The notes below the pieces were generated by a model. That model made no database searches, had not been told where the DNA came from, and saw only the letters and a list, made by a program, of their open reading frames with translations. Source: Pyronema omphalodes (taxonomy: Eukaryota > Ascomycota > Pezizomycetes > Pezizales > Pyronemataceae). From it: DNA of 64,000 nucleotides. This document shows positions 12,536 to 22,755 of the stretch, piece by piece. Where the stretch lies: assembly GCA_024516155.1 (NCBI GenBank), contig JAJJXM010000010.1:868001-932000 (forward strand), in the 5' to 3' direction. The translations under genes were made by a program, and so were the position numbers. Positions within the stretch are counted from its first letter, which is position 1. Each line of letters starts with the position of its first letter.

Positions 12536-15475
12536 ATGGCATCACCCCCACCACCCGGTGCTCCTTACGCAGACCCAAACCAGCAATACCAAAGTCAGCA
12601 ATACCCCCAAGGACCAGCTGATCCGTATCAACAGCAGCAACCCCCCGCACAATGGTACCCCTCTCAGCAGCAGGGCTTCGGAGCACCACCTGGAGCACCA
12701 GGAGCTGGAGCACCTCCTCCTCCCGGTGGAGCTGCACCTAGCGGTCGTGGAAAGAGACGAGGATATGCCGAGCAGTCCTATGAGTTCGGTATGGGAGCAA
12801 ATGCTGCTTTGACTCCTGCCGTCGGTGGTGGAGCTTACTCGGGTCCTTCCCAAGTTCCCGGAGCACCTCCCGCAGTTTATGGACAGGAACAATATCAGCA
12901 GCCACAGTTTGTTTCCCCCATGGGAATGCAGCAACCTACCTATGGTTCCCCAAGCCCCGGTGCTATGGGAGGTTATGATCCGGTCGGCGGAATGACACAG
13001 CAGTTTGGACAGATGGGAATGGGAGGACAGGCGCCCATGCATCCCGCACCACAGATGATGCCCCAACCTTTGGGCAATCAGCAAGCTCAAGGATTGAACC
13101 CATTGGTTACTGTTGATTTGATGCATACACCATTCAATGCGGCTGAGCTGGATCTTGCTCCCCCGAGCATTATTCTTCCCCCCAATGTTCGTCTTTTTCC
13201 CATACGGTGTTTATTATCGGATTGCGGAAGCTGATAATAATTATAGGCTGCTCTTACTCCTAGCCCTAATGCAAACTGCCCGCCGCAGTACATGCGCTCT
13301 ACTATCAATGCTGTCCCTGCCACCAACAGCTTATTAAAACGCTCGAAGCTTCCATTCGCCCTTATCATTCAGCCTTACACCTCGCTACATGATGCGGAAG
13401 ACCCAGTCCCTCTTGTTTCGGATACCGTCATTTCACGTTGTCGTCGCTGCAGATCTTACATCAATCCTTTTGCAACTTTCTTGGATCATGGAAACCGTTG
13501 GCGTTGTAACATGTGTAACCTCACCAACGACGTCCCACAAGCTTTCGACTGGGATGCGCAAACACAAAAGACTGTTGATAGATGGCAGAGAGCCGAGTTG
13601 AACTACAGTGTGGTGGAATTCATTGCGCCCCAGGAGTACATGGTCCGACCTCCCCAGCCGCTTGTTTACCTGTTCGTTCTCGATGTCAGCTTCGCAGCTG
13701 TTCAGTCTGGCCTTTTGGCTACTGCGGCTCGTACTATTTTGGAGAGCTTGGACAGAATCCCCAACGCCGACAAGCGTACTAGACTTGGATTCCTTTGCGT
13801 TGACAGCTCGTTACACTACTTTTCGATTTCCAGGGAAACCAATGAGCCCAGCATGATGGTTGTTTCGGATTTGGAGGAGCCATTTTTGCCTATTCCTGGA
13901 GATCTCTTGGTTCCTTTGGCGGATTGCCGCGAGGGAATTGAGAACTTGCTTGGAAAAATGCAGGATATGTTCCAAAATACTCAGAACAGCGGAAGTTGTA
14001 TGGGAAGCGCTCTCCAGGCTGGTCACAAGATTATTTCTGCTATTGGTGGAAAGATGGTTGTTCTTACTGCATCTCTTCCCAACGTTGGAGCTGGAAAGCT
14101 TGAGATGCGTGAGGACAAGAAGGTTTTGGGAACCAGCAAAGAAAACACCCTTTTGCAGACCGCCAACAGCTTCTACAAGTCCTTTGCCGTGGAGTGCTCT
14201 AAGAACCAGGTTTCAGTCGATATGTTCCTTTTCGCCAATGGATACCAGGATGTTGCCTCCTTGAGCAACCTCCCCAGATACACCGGAGGACAGACTTGGC
14301 ACTACCCCGGCTGGAATGCTTCACGGAGCGAGGATGCTATCAAATTTGCAAGGGAATTCTCGGATCACCTTTCGGCAGAGATTGCCCTCGAGGCTGTGAT
14401 GAGAGTTCGTGCAACCACTGGACTTCGTATGCAGACTTTCTACGGAAACTTCTTCAACCGTTCCTCCGACCTTTGCGCTTTCCCTGCTTTCCCCAGGGAC
14501 CAGGGATATGTTGTTGAGGTTGCTATTGATGAGACCCTTGGAAACAAGTTTGTTTGCATGCAGACTGCGGTTCTCCACACTACATGTAACGGAGAGCGTC
14601 GTATTCGTGTTATGACCCTTGCACTTCCCACCACTCAAAACATTGCCGACCTCTACGCATCCGCTGACCAGGTTGCAATCACCACCTACTATGCACACAA
14701 GGCAGTCGAGAAGTCACTTAGTGGAGGTCTTGAGGCCGCCAGAGAGGCTCTCCAGAGCAAAATCCAGGAGCTTCTCATCACTTACAAGAAGGAGTGCACC
14801 GCCTCTCACATGGGTGGCGCTTCCCCGCTTTCCTTTGCTGCCAACCTCAGAGGCTTGGTTGTTCTGTTTTTGGCGTTGATGAAGCATGTTGGTCTCAGAA
14901 AGTCCTCCCAGATTCCTACCGATCTTCGTTCTGCAGCTCTTGCATTGCTCTCCACCCTCCCTGCTCCCCTCCTCATGCAGTACATCTACCCCCGCCTTTA
15001 CTCCCTTCACGATATGCCCGACAACTGTGGTGTCATTGACCCGGCTACGGGAGAGATCACCATGCCTCCTCCTATGAACCTTTCTTCTGAGCGTCTGCAA
15101 CCCTACGGTCTCTACCTCATCGACGACGGCCAGACTCAGTTCCTTTGGATCGGAGCCCAGGCTGTGCCACAGCTTATCGAGGATGTTTTCGGTCTACCAG
15201 ACATCAACCACCTCAAGGTTGGCAAGACTTCCTTGCCTGCTGTTGAGGGAAGTGAGTTCAATGAGAAGGTCCGAAATGTGATTGCCAAGAGCAGAGACCA
15301 TAAGTCGAAGAAGGTTGGAACTATCACCGTTCCCCACTTGTATATTGTAAGACAGGATGGTGAACCAAGCTTGAGGCTGTGGGCTATGACTATGTTGATT
15401 GAAGATAGAGCGGATGGAAGCATTGGATTAACACAATTTTTGGGATCTTTGAGGGAAAAGGTGGGAAGCTCTTAA
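12536..15475 (+). CDS. SEC24: COPII coat cargo-adaptor subunit SEC24
   Basis: Two exons, 12536..13186 and 13247..15475, separated by a 60-nt phase-0 intron (GTTCGT..ATAG), giving 959 residues. The first ~200 residues are Pro/Gln/Gly-rich and disordered, with [14 protein letters not shown] typical of fungal Sec24 N-termini. The join restores [28 protein letters not shown]. The zinc finger has C282, C285, C304 and C307 (CRRC...CNMC), followed by the trunk ([18 protein letters not shown]), beta-sandwich, helical and gelsolin-like domains ([15 protein letters not shown]). Sec24 with Sec23 forms the inner COPII coat at ER exit sites and selects cargo. Length and domain order are complete. Confidence 0.96.
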
Positions 15476-16222
15476 ACGAAGGATTGATAAGAAGTCGGAT
15501 TTAATGTTGTCATGGGTTTGCTTGGTGTTGCTATCTGTTTTTTTCTTTTCATCAGTAATTCTTTTTAGCTTTTAGTTTAGTAAATTACAGTCTACTTGTT
15601 GATATTAACTATATCAGAGGTAGATAAAAGAATACAAGCGTTGCATTCAATGAAGTAGAAGTAAAATGGAGGTTTACATGCAGAATTTTTATTTATTTGT
15701 TTACTAATGGTTAATAAAATGAAGTTGGAAAGACCGGTGGGAAACAGGAAGCAAATGTAGCGATCGACAAAAAGCCATGGTGCCCATACCCCATACAAGC
15801 TTTCTAAATAATTATAATCTCCAGTTCTGTGTAACAACCTGTAATGGAAAAGATCAGCGAACCAGGGTGTGATGGCCAATGGTGGTTTTGTACCGCGAAC
15901 GAAAACCTGGCACTAGCGAAGCACCTCTGATGCATCTCGGCAACCTTCGCAACCACACCAGGTTACCCGGATCGTGCAGTAACCAATAGGCGTTACAACG
16001 AAGCGAGGTCGGAACTGAGCGGTGGCCGAAAACCGGTTTTTGAGGTCGATGACATTCCAAATGTTTCTGGCACTCACAGACATCGCAATTCTGCTTGGGA
16101 AAGTAGCAGGGCGTTCGTGCTGCAGTTGGCATCTATAAAATAAGACAATTCCACCGTCCATTTCGAATTTTGTAATCACTGCTTGATGCGACTGCTGCAG
16201 CACAACAAAATGCTAACTGACA
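15476..16222. other. SEC24 3' flank, no gene recognised
   Basis: AT-rich 3' flank of SEC24 to about 15,850, then unique sequence. Overlapping short openings on the - strand (15592-16203) have no recognisable motifs. Confidence 0.45.
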
Positions 16223-16256
16223 GTTGACAATTGACAATTGACAATTGACAATTAAC
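16223..16256. repeat. Short tandem repeat (TTGACAA)n
   Basis: About four and a half head-to-tail copies of the heptamer TTGACAA (gttgacaattgacaattgac...) immediately precede the larger tandem repeat. No coding meaning is apparent. Confidence 0.85.
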
Positions 16257-16262
16257 ACGCCG

Positions 16263-16545
16263 GACCGGTTACAGGTGAAAAAGGTGAGTTTTACCCACGT
16301 TGACATACTTTCCCCGATACTTCTTCCAAAAAACAATGAACTGACGAGCAGAGGCAGGCGCAATTGAAGCACCAGACCGGTTACAGGTGGACAACGTGAG
16401 TTACCCACGTTACCATACTTTCCCCGATGCTTCTTCTGAAAAACAGTGAACTGACGAGCAGAAGCAGGCGCAACTGCGACCAGTAATAGGTAAGAAAGGT
16501 GGGTGCTACCCATAATAACATACTTGCCCCAGTAAATCTCTTTTA
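16263..16545. repeat. ~105-112-bp tandem repeat, two full and one partial copy
   Basis: Copies begin at 16263 (gaccggttacaggtg), 16375 (gaccggttacaggtg) and 16478 (gaccagtaataggtaag). The first two copies share the blocks catactttccccgat.cttctt, gaactgacgagcag.ggcaggcgcaa and acccacgtt, with scattered substitutions and small indels. The third copy matches only in its first ~65 bp and is more diverged. Each copy contains GGTGAG/GGTAAG-like and GGTTACAG-like strings, but frames differ between copies, so it is not a coding repeat. The origin is unknown. Confidence 0.8.
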
Positions 16546-16997
16546 ACGATATCAATTGGTAAGCTTCAATTCTCCAAATCCTCAAAAAAATATCCAACTC
16601 GATCTATAATGTTATTTCTAACTCGGACGACTTAGGGGTTCTCTTACCGCCACAATTGTATCTAACATTTGAGGCCGTGAGCCTTGCGGGTGAGGAATTG
16701 AGGGGATCTCTTGAAGGAAACCTTCTACGAGGGTTTGTGTTTTGCTATTGTTCCTTTTCCGCTTTTCAAAATGTACATATATTTATTTAATAAATCAATT
16801 CTCAAATCGTATAAAGCATATTCATAATGTCCGATATATCATATATCTTGAAAAAATCTCATCTTGAATATGTTTTGAAAGTTCTTTTGCTATGATCAGG
16901 TAAACATTGAAAACAACTACGGTGACTCAGAGATATGAAGTTTTAGGTTCTTTACGTTTGTTGTACTTATACTTATGGAGAACTTACCAGCGGTACA
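16546..16997. other. Spacer between tandem repeat and polypyrimidine tract
   Basis: AT-rich spacer. No gene, RNA or repeat was recognised. Confidence 0.4.
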
Positions 16998-17452
16998 TAC
17001 TTCTTTTTCTCTTTATTCTTTTTCTTTCTCTTTTTCTTTCTTCCTTTCTTTCTCTTTTTCTTTCTGTTTTTTCTTTCTCTTCTTTCTTTCTCTTTTTTCT
17101 TTCTCTTTTTTCTTTCTCTTTTTTCTTTCTCTTTTTTCTTTCTCTTTTTTCTTTCTCTTTTTTCTTTCTCTTTTTCTTTCTCTTTTTTCTTTCTCTTTTT
17201 CTTTCTCTTTTTTCTTTCTCTTTTTTCTTTCTCTTTTTTCTTTCTCTTTTTTCTTTCTCTTTCTTCTTTCTCTTTCTTCTTTCTCTTTTTTCTTTCTCTT
17301 TTTTCTTTCTCTTCTTTGCTTTTTTCTTTTGCTTTTTTCTTTTGCTTTTTTCTTTTGCTTTTTTCTTTCGCTTTTTTCTTTCGCTTTTTTCTTTCGCTTT
17401 TTTCTTTCGCTTTTTCTTGCGCATTTTTATTTTCTTTCTCATTTTCTTTTTC
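16998..17452. repeat. ~450-bp polypyrimidine (CTTT/TTTCTC) satellite
   Basis: An almost uninterrupted T/C strand built from TTTCTTTCTC(TTTTTT)-type units with an 11-12-bp period. It grades into TTTTGCTTTTTTC and TTTCGCTTTTTTC variants in the last ~130 bp. Long openings on both strands (poly-Phe/Ser/Leu on one, Lys/Glu/Arg-rich on the other) are by-products of the repeat, so no gene is called. Such homopurine:homopyrimidine tracts can form triplex (H-DNA). It directly abuts the truncated LINE. Confidence 0.9.
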
Positions 17453-17589
17453 ATCTGGCCACGACCACGAAGAGCTCATTTGCTTCGGGAAGCCAAGCCC
17501 ATTGCTTGGGAGTAATTCCCTGTGGCTAATTAAGCTGCGATTCAATGTTTAGATCAACTGTTACAAGTGTTAATGGTGAAGGCGACTGA

Positions 17590-19069
17590 TTTTAATGGGG
17601 ACCCTACATCTTTAGTGACAACCAGTCAGCAATCCGTAAGATAAGACACCTCCAAAGGGGACCCGGCCAATATATTGCTCGATGCATCCATGAAATTACA
17701 AAAACCCTGATGAAATTCAACACTGAAATAACAATCTCATGGGTACCGGAACACACATAAATCCGAGGAAATGAGATGGCAGATGACCTCGCCAAAGCTG
17801 CAACCTCTCAGACACCGGACCGCACACCTGTGGTATCCATCTCCTGGCTCAAAAGACAAACCCGAGGCCAAAAACTGAAGGAGTGGAAGGAATGGTATGA
17901 ACAACAAAAACAGCCAAAAACATACAAATCACTTCATTTAAAACAGCTAGACATTGCATACACAAATAACACCCGCAAAATCTCATCAGCCATCCTAGGC
18001 CTGCGAACCGGTCATGGATATTTTTTGGATCACCTATCAAAGACGAACTCCGAAAAATATCCTTCACCCAGATGCACCTGTCCAATGCAACCCCCACAAA
18101 CACCCAAACATCTCATCCTAGGCTGCCCAAAATACCAAGTACAGAGGAATAAACTCCGCCGCGAACTGAAACTTCACAGGAACCACCCTGTACCACTCCA
18201 AGTGATACTCCACTCTCCTGCTGGAACCGAGGCCCTTACCACTATGATCTCTACTAACAAGATTGCCACCGCAGAGTGGGTACAGGTACAGGTAAGTAAT
18301 GCTCCCGCTATGGAAGATGACCCGGAAGGAAGGAGAATAGGCTGGGGAACACTGATCGAATCTGAGAACGAGCACGAAGGGGTTCGGAGCGAATAAGACG
18401 AATAATGCTGTAAAAAAAAAAGAAAAGAAACCTGAAGACAGATACATAATTATGTACATAGAGAGCCGAAGAACAGCAAGAGTGAGAAAGGGTAGCGCGC
18501 GAGAAAGGCAAAAGAGAAGAAGTGAGAGGAAGAAGAGGACAGGATGAGACAAAAGCTGAAGAGAGAGGTGAAAGGAGAGGTCTAAAAAGAAGGGGGAAAA
18601 GTCGAGGGGCGAAAGGAAAGAGGCGGAGTGAAGTGATATCAAAGAGCAGAGAAGAGGAGCGAAGACCAGTGTAATGGAGCAGAGTAGAGAGGAGAAGAGA
18701 GGAGAGGAGCAGAGAAGATTGAAGTAGAGAGGCGACGAGAGAAGAGGAGAGTTAAGGAGAGTTAAGGAGAGCGTAGGAGAGCAGAGGAGAGCAGAAGAGA
18801 GCAACGACAGGGTATGAATAACGAAGTGAGAGTGTAGAGTGCGAGTGCCGGGAGGGAAAAGAGCAAACAGGGCTCCAAAATGTAACGGCGAGAATGAAAA
18901 CCAGCAGGAAGAGAGGTGGCAACAGGCCCAAGAAATGAAGTACGCTCTGGGGCGGATCCCAGCGAGACTCCAAGGTAACAGCTGGAGCCTTGAAATGTAA
19001 TTAGACTGTGGCATACGTCATAACCTTAAGGTTGGGAACGTTCAAGAAAATCAAATCAAATCAAATCAC
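17590..19069 (+). mobile_element. 5'-truncated Tad-like non-LTR retrotransposon (RNase H end, 3' UTR and tail)
   Basis: From about 17,595 one frame reads YIFSDNQSAIR (RNase H core with its catalytic Asp), then TISWVPEHT, a TAA at 17758, and IRGNEMADDLAKAA. This is the C-terminal RNase H signature of Tad-clade LINE polyproteins. The frame then stays open to 18396 and carries a CxC...H...C cluster (CTCP..TPKHLILGC) usual at the end of these polyproteins. The reverse transcriptase is absent, so the copy is 5'-truncated, as LINE insertions often are. The 3' UTR is purine-rich. The copy ends in gttgggaacgttcaag followed by (TCAAA)n at ~19050-19068, like the short-repeat tails of fungal LINEs. The in-frame stop means it cannot be active. 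The exact 5' boundary is uncertain. Confidence 0.78.
17776..18396 (+). pseudogene. LINE polyprotein fragment: RNase H C-terminus and CCHC-like tail
   Basis: The open frame of 206 codons begins at an internal Met (MADDLAKAA) that lies inside the RNase H motif, so this is not a real start. Homology continues upstream through the TAA at 17758-17760. The remaining protein contains WLKRQTRGQKLKEWKEWY and GLRTGHGYFLDHL, both characteristic of the region after RNase H in Tad/I-like elements, then the Cys/His cluster. It is a remnant of the element annotated at 17590..19069, not a host gene. Confidence 0.75.
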
Positions 19070-21686
19070 AACATGCTATCGTTGCCTAGAAGGGATAGAC
19101 TATGAGAGTGATGGAAACGATAGGAACTATGGAAACCACTGAAATTATACATAGAATGCATAAAAATTATCTGTAACGACATACCTGAACTATCTAGGTT
19201 TCTACTGTCACTGCTGATGCCAGTACATATTTGTGTCCATGTTGGTGTTGATGATAAGTTAAGAATAAGTTGATATAACTTTCCAATTTGGAACGGTAGC
19301 AAGAGATATCAAAAAAGTCATCAAAAGGGCTAAGAGCACCAAAAGAGCTACAAGAACCATAAGAGATTACTAGGGCAAGAGAGAGCTATCTAAAACTCCA
19401 CACAAAGCAACAGTGGGTGGACATAAATCCCACAGGCTGACCGCTCGGGACGATCTGGTTGATCTTATCATCCTTTTATCTTATCAATCTGTGAGGCTGA
19501 TCAAGGTTATATCAGTAGCATATGCTAGCAAAGACAAAAACAAAGGATCATGTTACATACAAGTGAAGCACTTACGGTTCTGTGATGCGCCTCTGTCAGT
19601 GTTTTAGTCAGCGGTGTGGCTGTGTCATTGTGGCGACAATTTATTTTGGTAGGTGGGCACTCTTCCTCTGTTGCACTGTTGCGTTGCAACAAATGAAAAG
19701 CGAAAAATGAAAAGCTAATTAAAACTGCAAAGGTTTTTTGTCCCTCCATGTACAGATGCGTTGCCATGATTATTTCAAGTACCGAGATTTTCTGTCCCTA
19801 TTCGCGTGTGTTATTCATTGGCGCGTGTTCTTGAGCCACAAGTGAGACTTAGTCATCCACTTTTTGTGAGGGGGTGACGAGCATTGTAGACCGGTTGGGC
19901 ATTTAGAAACACGATGCCCCAAGAGACGGGCATTGTAGACCTTTGCTCCTTTTAAAATAATTCAATATTTGTGAATTCTATTATTGACACTAATGTCATG
20001 CACTCCTACAAATCAGCTCACACCCGATTCTGCAACCCACTAGCGAACCTCCACTGAAAATAAGCCAATGTAAGAAAACAACCTCTGTTGAGGCTTCTTG
20101 TGAGTGTCGATTACTTATATGAAGTACCTACATTCCTAGATACAATACCTTATTCCTTGACAGTGAATGGAACATGAAAGTCCGAAGATGAAGCTGAACG
20201 ACGATTGCATTATCGTCATCAAAGATTCATCCCTTCCTGTAGCAGAGTTATCTTCTTACAATCACACTAGGGGGAAATAGATACTTACAAGAATTGTGGG
20301 ACTGCAATGGGGAAGCATGGGATTCGCGAATGGCGAGCTGCTAATGCTGCATCGAGGGTCAGTGCAGAGACAAAGCTGCCTGGCAGCAATAGAGCAGGGA
20401 AACGCTGGTTAACTGCCAGGAGAAGTGACAACGGAGCGCTGTAGATTCTGGGTCAGAGGTCAAACCAGAAAAAACGCTGTCTCATAGATGTGCAATGGGG
20501 GAGCACTGGAGGTTTGCCCGGAGAGCTGAGCTTATCGGGGTGGGAGAGCGCAGAGAAGGAACGCGGAAAGGACATTCAGAGGGCAGTTGGGAGCTTGAGC
20601 CAAGAACTCAACGGCATAGGAACATTGCGGGAAAAACACTAGGGCATACTAGCTTGGATGTGGAATGTTTTTAGCCTTGACAGTGCTATTGATGCCAGAT
20701 TTTTGTTGACACCATGAATGCTTTTCCTTTGTGCATCTTATTTCTTCCATGATTTATTGATTTAATTAATTTTGTCAATTGGTTAAACTTTTTATTTCTG
20801 TTATTGGTATACGAAAAGAGGGAGAAGACAGGTTTTTTCTTTTATTTTTGACAGTCTTGTGTATTCGGGATCTTTTGTTTGTAGTTCACGAAACTTCGTG
20901 AAAGGCAAATATCAGGTAGATTGTCATGGTGTTGAGGTGTGTTGAAGCTTGCTTGCCCATCAGTGCATGTGTTTGAGGTGTCTGAATATTACCGAGACCA
21001 CAGATATGTGTATCAACTTTCCAATGCATGATACCCACGATGCCGCTGGTCTGTTGACTGAATCCCACGTCGTCGTATCAAGCAAACCATGGTGCAACGC
21101 TATGGTGGGGAGGTCACTATGTCCTTCAATGTACACTACGTTCTCGCGGCACAGACACTACACACACCAGAAAAACGTAACGTAGGGCTAATCATGTATA
21201 CTCAGGTTGGATTGCTTGCATCGGAGAGGGCTACCAACACAAGGTTTCACTCTAAGTTCTACAGCATTAAGTCGAATCTTTGGACAATATCTCTTCCTGT
21301 CGGAAACTTTGTCGATTCTAGGTTCGGCTACTTGATGATCATTCCTGAGCACACTCGAGAGATCCTTAGATAAATTCAAGGATATTTCCGTACAATATTA
21401 CTGGAGGCGAGGGTTTTTTTGAAAGACCATAGAAAATGAAAATGAGAAAAAATTGCTAAAGTTGGTTAGAAATATACCTTTTCTTATGAATGCATCAATG
21501 AAGACAAACAAAATACGTAGCACCGTGATCCGATGCACTCATGGAGTACTGAAGTTTATGAGAACTATGTATACTAGATAATATTTTTCGCCTCAACATC
21601 GGAACTACCTGTAGTCTCTATCAGAGTCTTTCTCTGTCAAGAAGACATTGGTCGACATGTGAACTCATGAACTGACCTACATACTC
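19070..21686. other. 2.6-kb gene-poor stretch after the LINE
   Basis: No gene was found. The string gcattgtagacc occurs twice (near 19,883 and 19,930) on the same strand. Nothing else resembles a known family. Small openings (60-95 codons) show no motif. Confidence 0.45.
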
Positions 21687-21730
21687 GTGCCTAAAGATGG
21701 TGGCGCGCTAGCGCCACCATCTTTAGGCAC
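21687..21730. repeat. Perfect palindrome, 20-bp arms and 4-nt loop
   Basis: The left arm at 21687-21706 (gtgcctaaagatggtggcgc) is followed by the loop gcta and the exact reverse complement at 21711-21730. A related single arm (cctgaagatggtggcgctag) occurs at 28406-28425, which shows the sequence is dispersed. It could be the fused or internally deleted termini of a small inverted-repeat element, but no target duplication is clear. Confidence 0.8.
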
Positions 21731-22755
21731 CAGTGTAAGAGACTATTCATGATCATGGCTGAACTAGAGATTTAAAAAGCGATTCATTACGAGCAGAAAC
21801 ATTATTTTGCCTACCCAAAATAAATTTTGCCTTTCAACCACCGTTCGCGCTATAAATTGTCGAGTCAATTTAGATTCCCATTCACGCAGCCAATTTCACA
21901 ACTTTTAACAGCCGTGAAGAACTCACGTTGGATTGCATCACCATTCATCATCTCAAAATTACACAAGCATTTCTCGTGTCTGTCGGAAGCAACACGCACG
22001 GTTGGTAGTTTTAGAGGATAATGCTGATTTTACCACTGGAAATATTGGTTATCAAAGACCGCTTCTGCTTAGCGAATGAATTTTTATTCTATAGATTATA
22101 TATCTAAATCCCAGGTTACTTCAAGCTGCCATAACTTCCCTCTGCAGCGCCATACTTAATCATTTTTTTTGTCATTTCACTAGGAACATTTGACAGGCTC
22201 TTCTGTGCATGCGATGCGCCTGCATTATAAAGGTTGTAACAGAAACGGGTTCGGTACTAATCAGCACTTTACACCTAGTCCAAGCGACAACAATGGCGAC
22301 AGATTGTAACTGTGGAGGCCGGCCGAAGGCCGGCCACAAAGCACACAATCTCTTGTAGCAGCTATGGTGCCGCTATATCATAGCGTCGAACGTGCAGAAG
22401 ATCAACTTTAATCGCCGGTCTGTCAATGACGTTTATGAAGTTCATGACATTCCATGACGTCCGATGACAAAAAACCGCACAGTACCCCCTCTCGGTTTCA
22501 ATCGGCAAACTTAGGAATTCAATTTCTGGCCGACGCATAGATAATCATCCTTCGATGACTCCATGACCTCCTGATAAGCAACCTTCGCTCTTGATAGGGC
22601 GAATAAAGCAAGTGGAACCAGGTCGTGTGTAGCGCGACACGGGTTAGGGCTGTCTCAATGGCGGGGTTGACTCAAAGGTAGTTAACGCCCCACCTTCCCT
22701 TCATTCGCGACGGAAGTCAAGACGACACACGACCGACATCACGAATAAACGAAAG
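21731..22755. other. GlnRS upstream region with a GGCCGGCC hairpin
   Basis: No gene was found. At 22313-22337, tgtggaggccggcc-gaa-ggccggccaca is a near-perfect GC-rich hairpin. It is followed by a second short pair (gctatg...catagc at ~22361-22384). The final ~150 bp are the GlnRS promoter/leader. Confidence 0.5.

Noticed and set aside
16133..16597. 154-codon - strand frame over the 105-112-bp tandem repeat
   Set aside because: The repeat units are read in different frames, so the frame is not selected for protein.
16973..17545. Long Lys/Glu/Arg-rich frames (- strand) and Phe/Ser/Leu-rich frames (+ strand) over the polypyrimidine tract
   Set aside because: They are open only because a two-letter repeat rarely makes stop codons; there are no domain, start context or splice partners.
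18118..19014. 298-codon - strand frame rich in Ser/Leu/Phe
   Set aside because: It is the antisense of the purine-rich LINE 3' UTR; low complexity, no motif.
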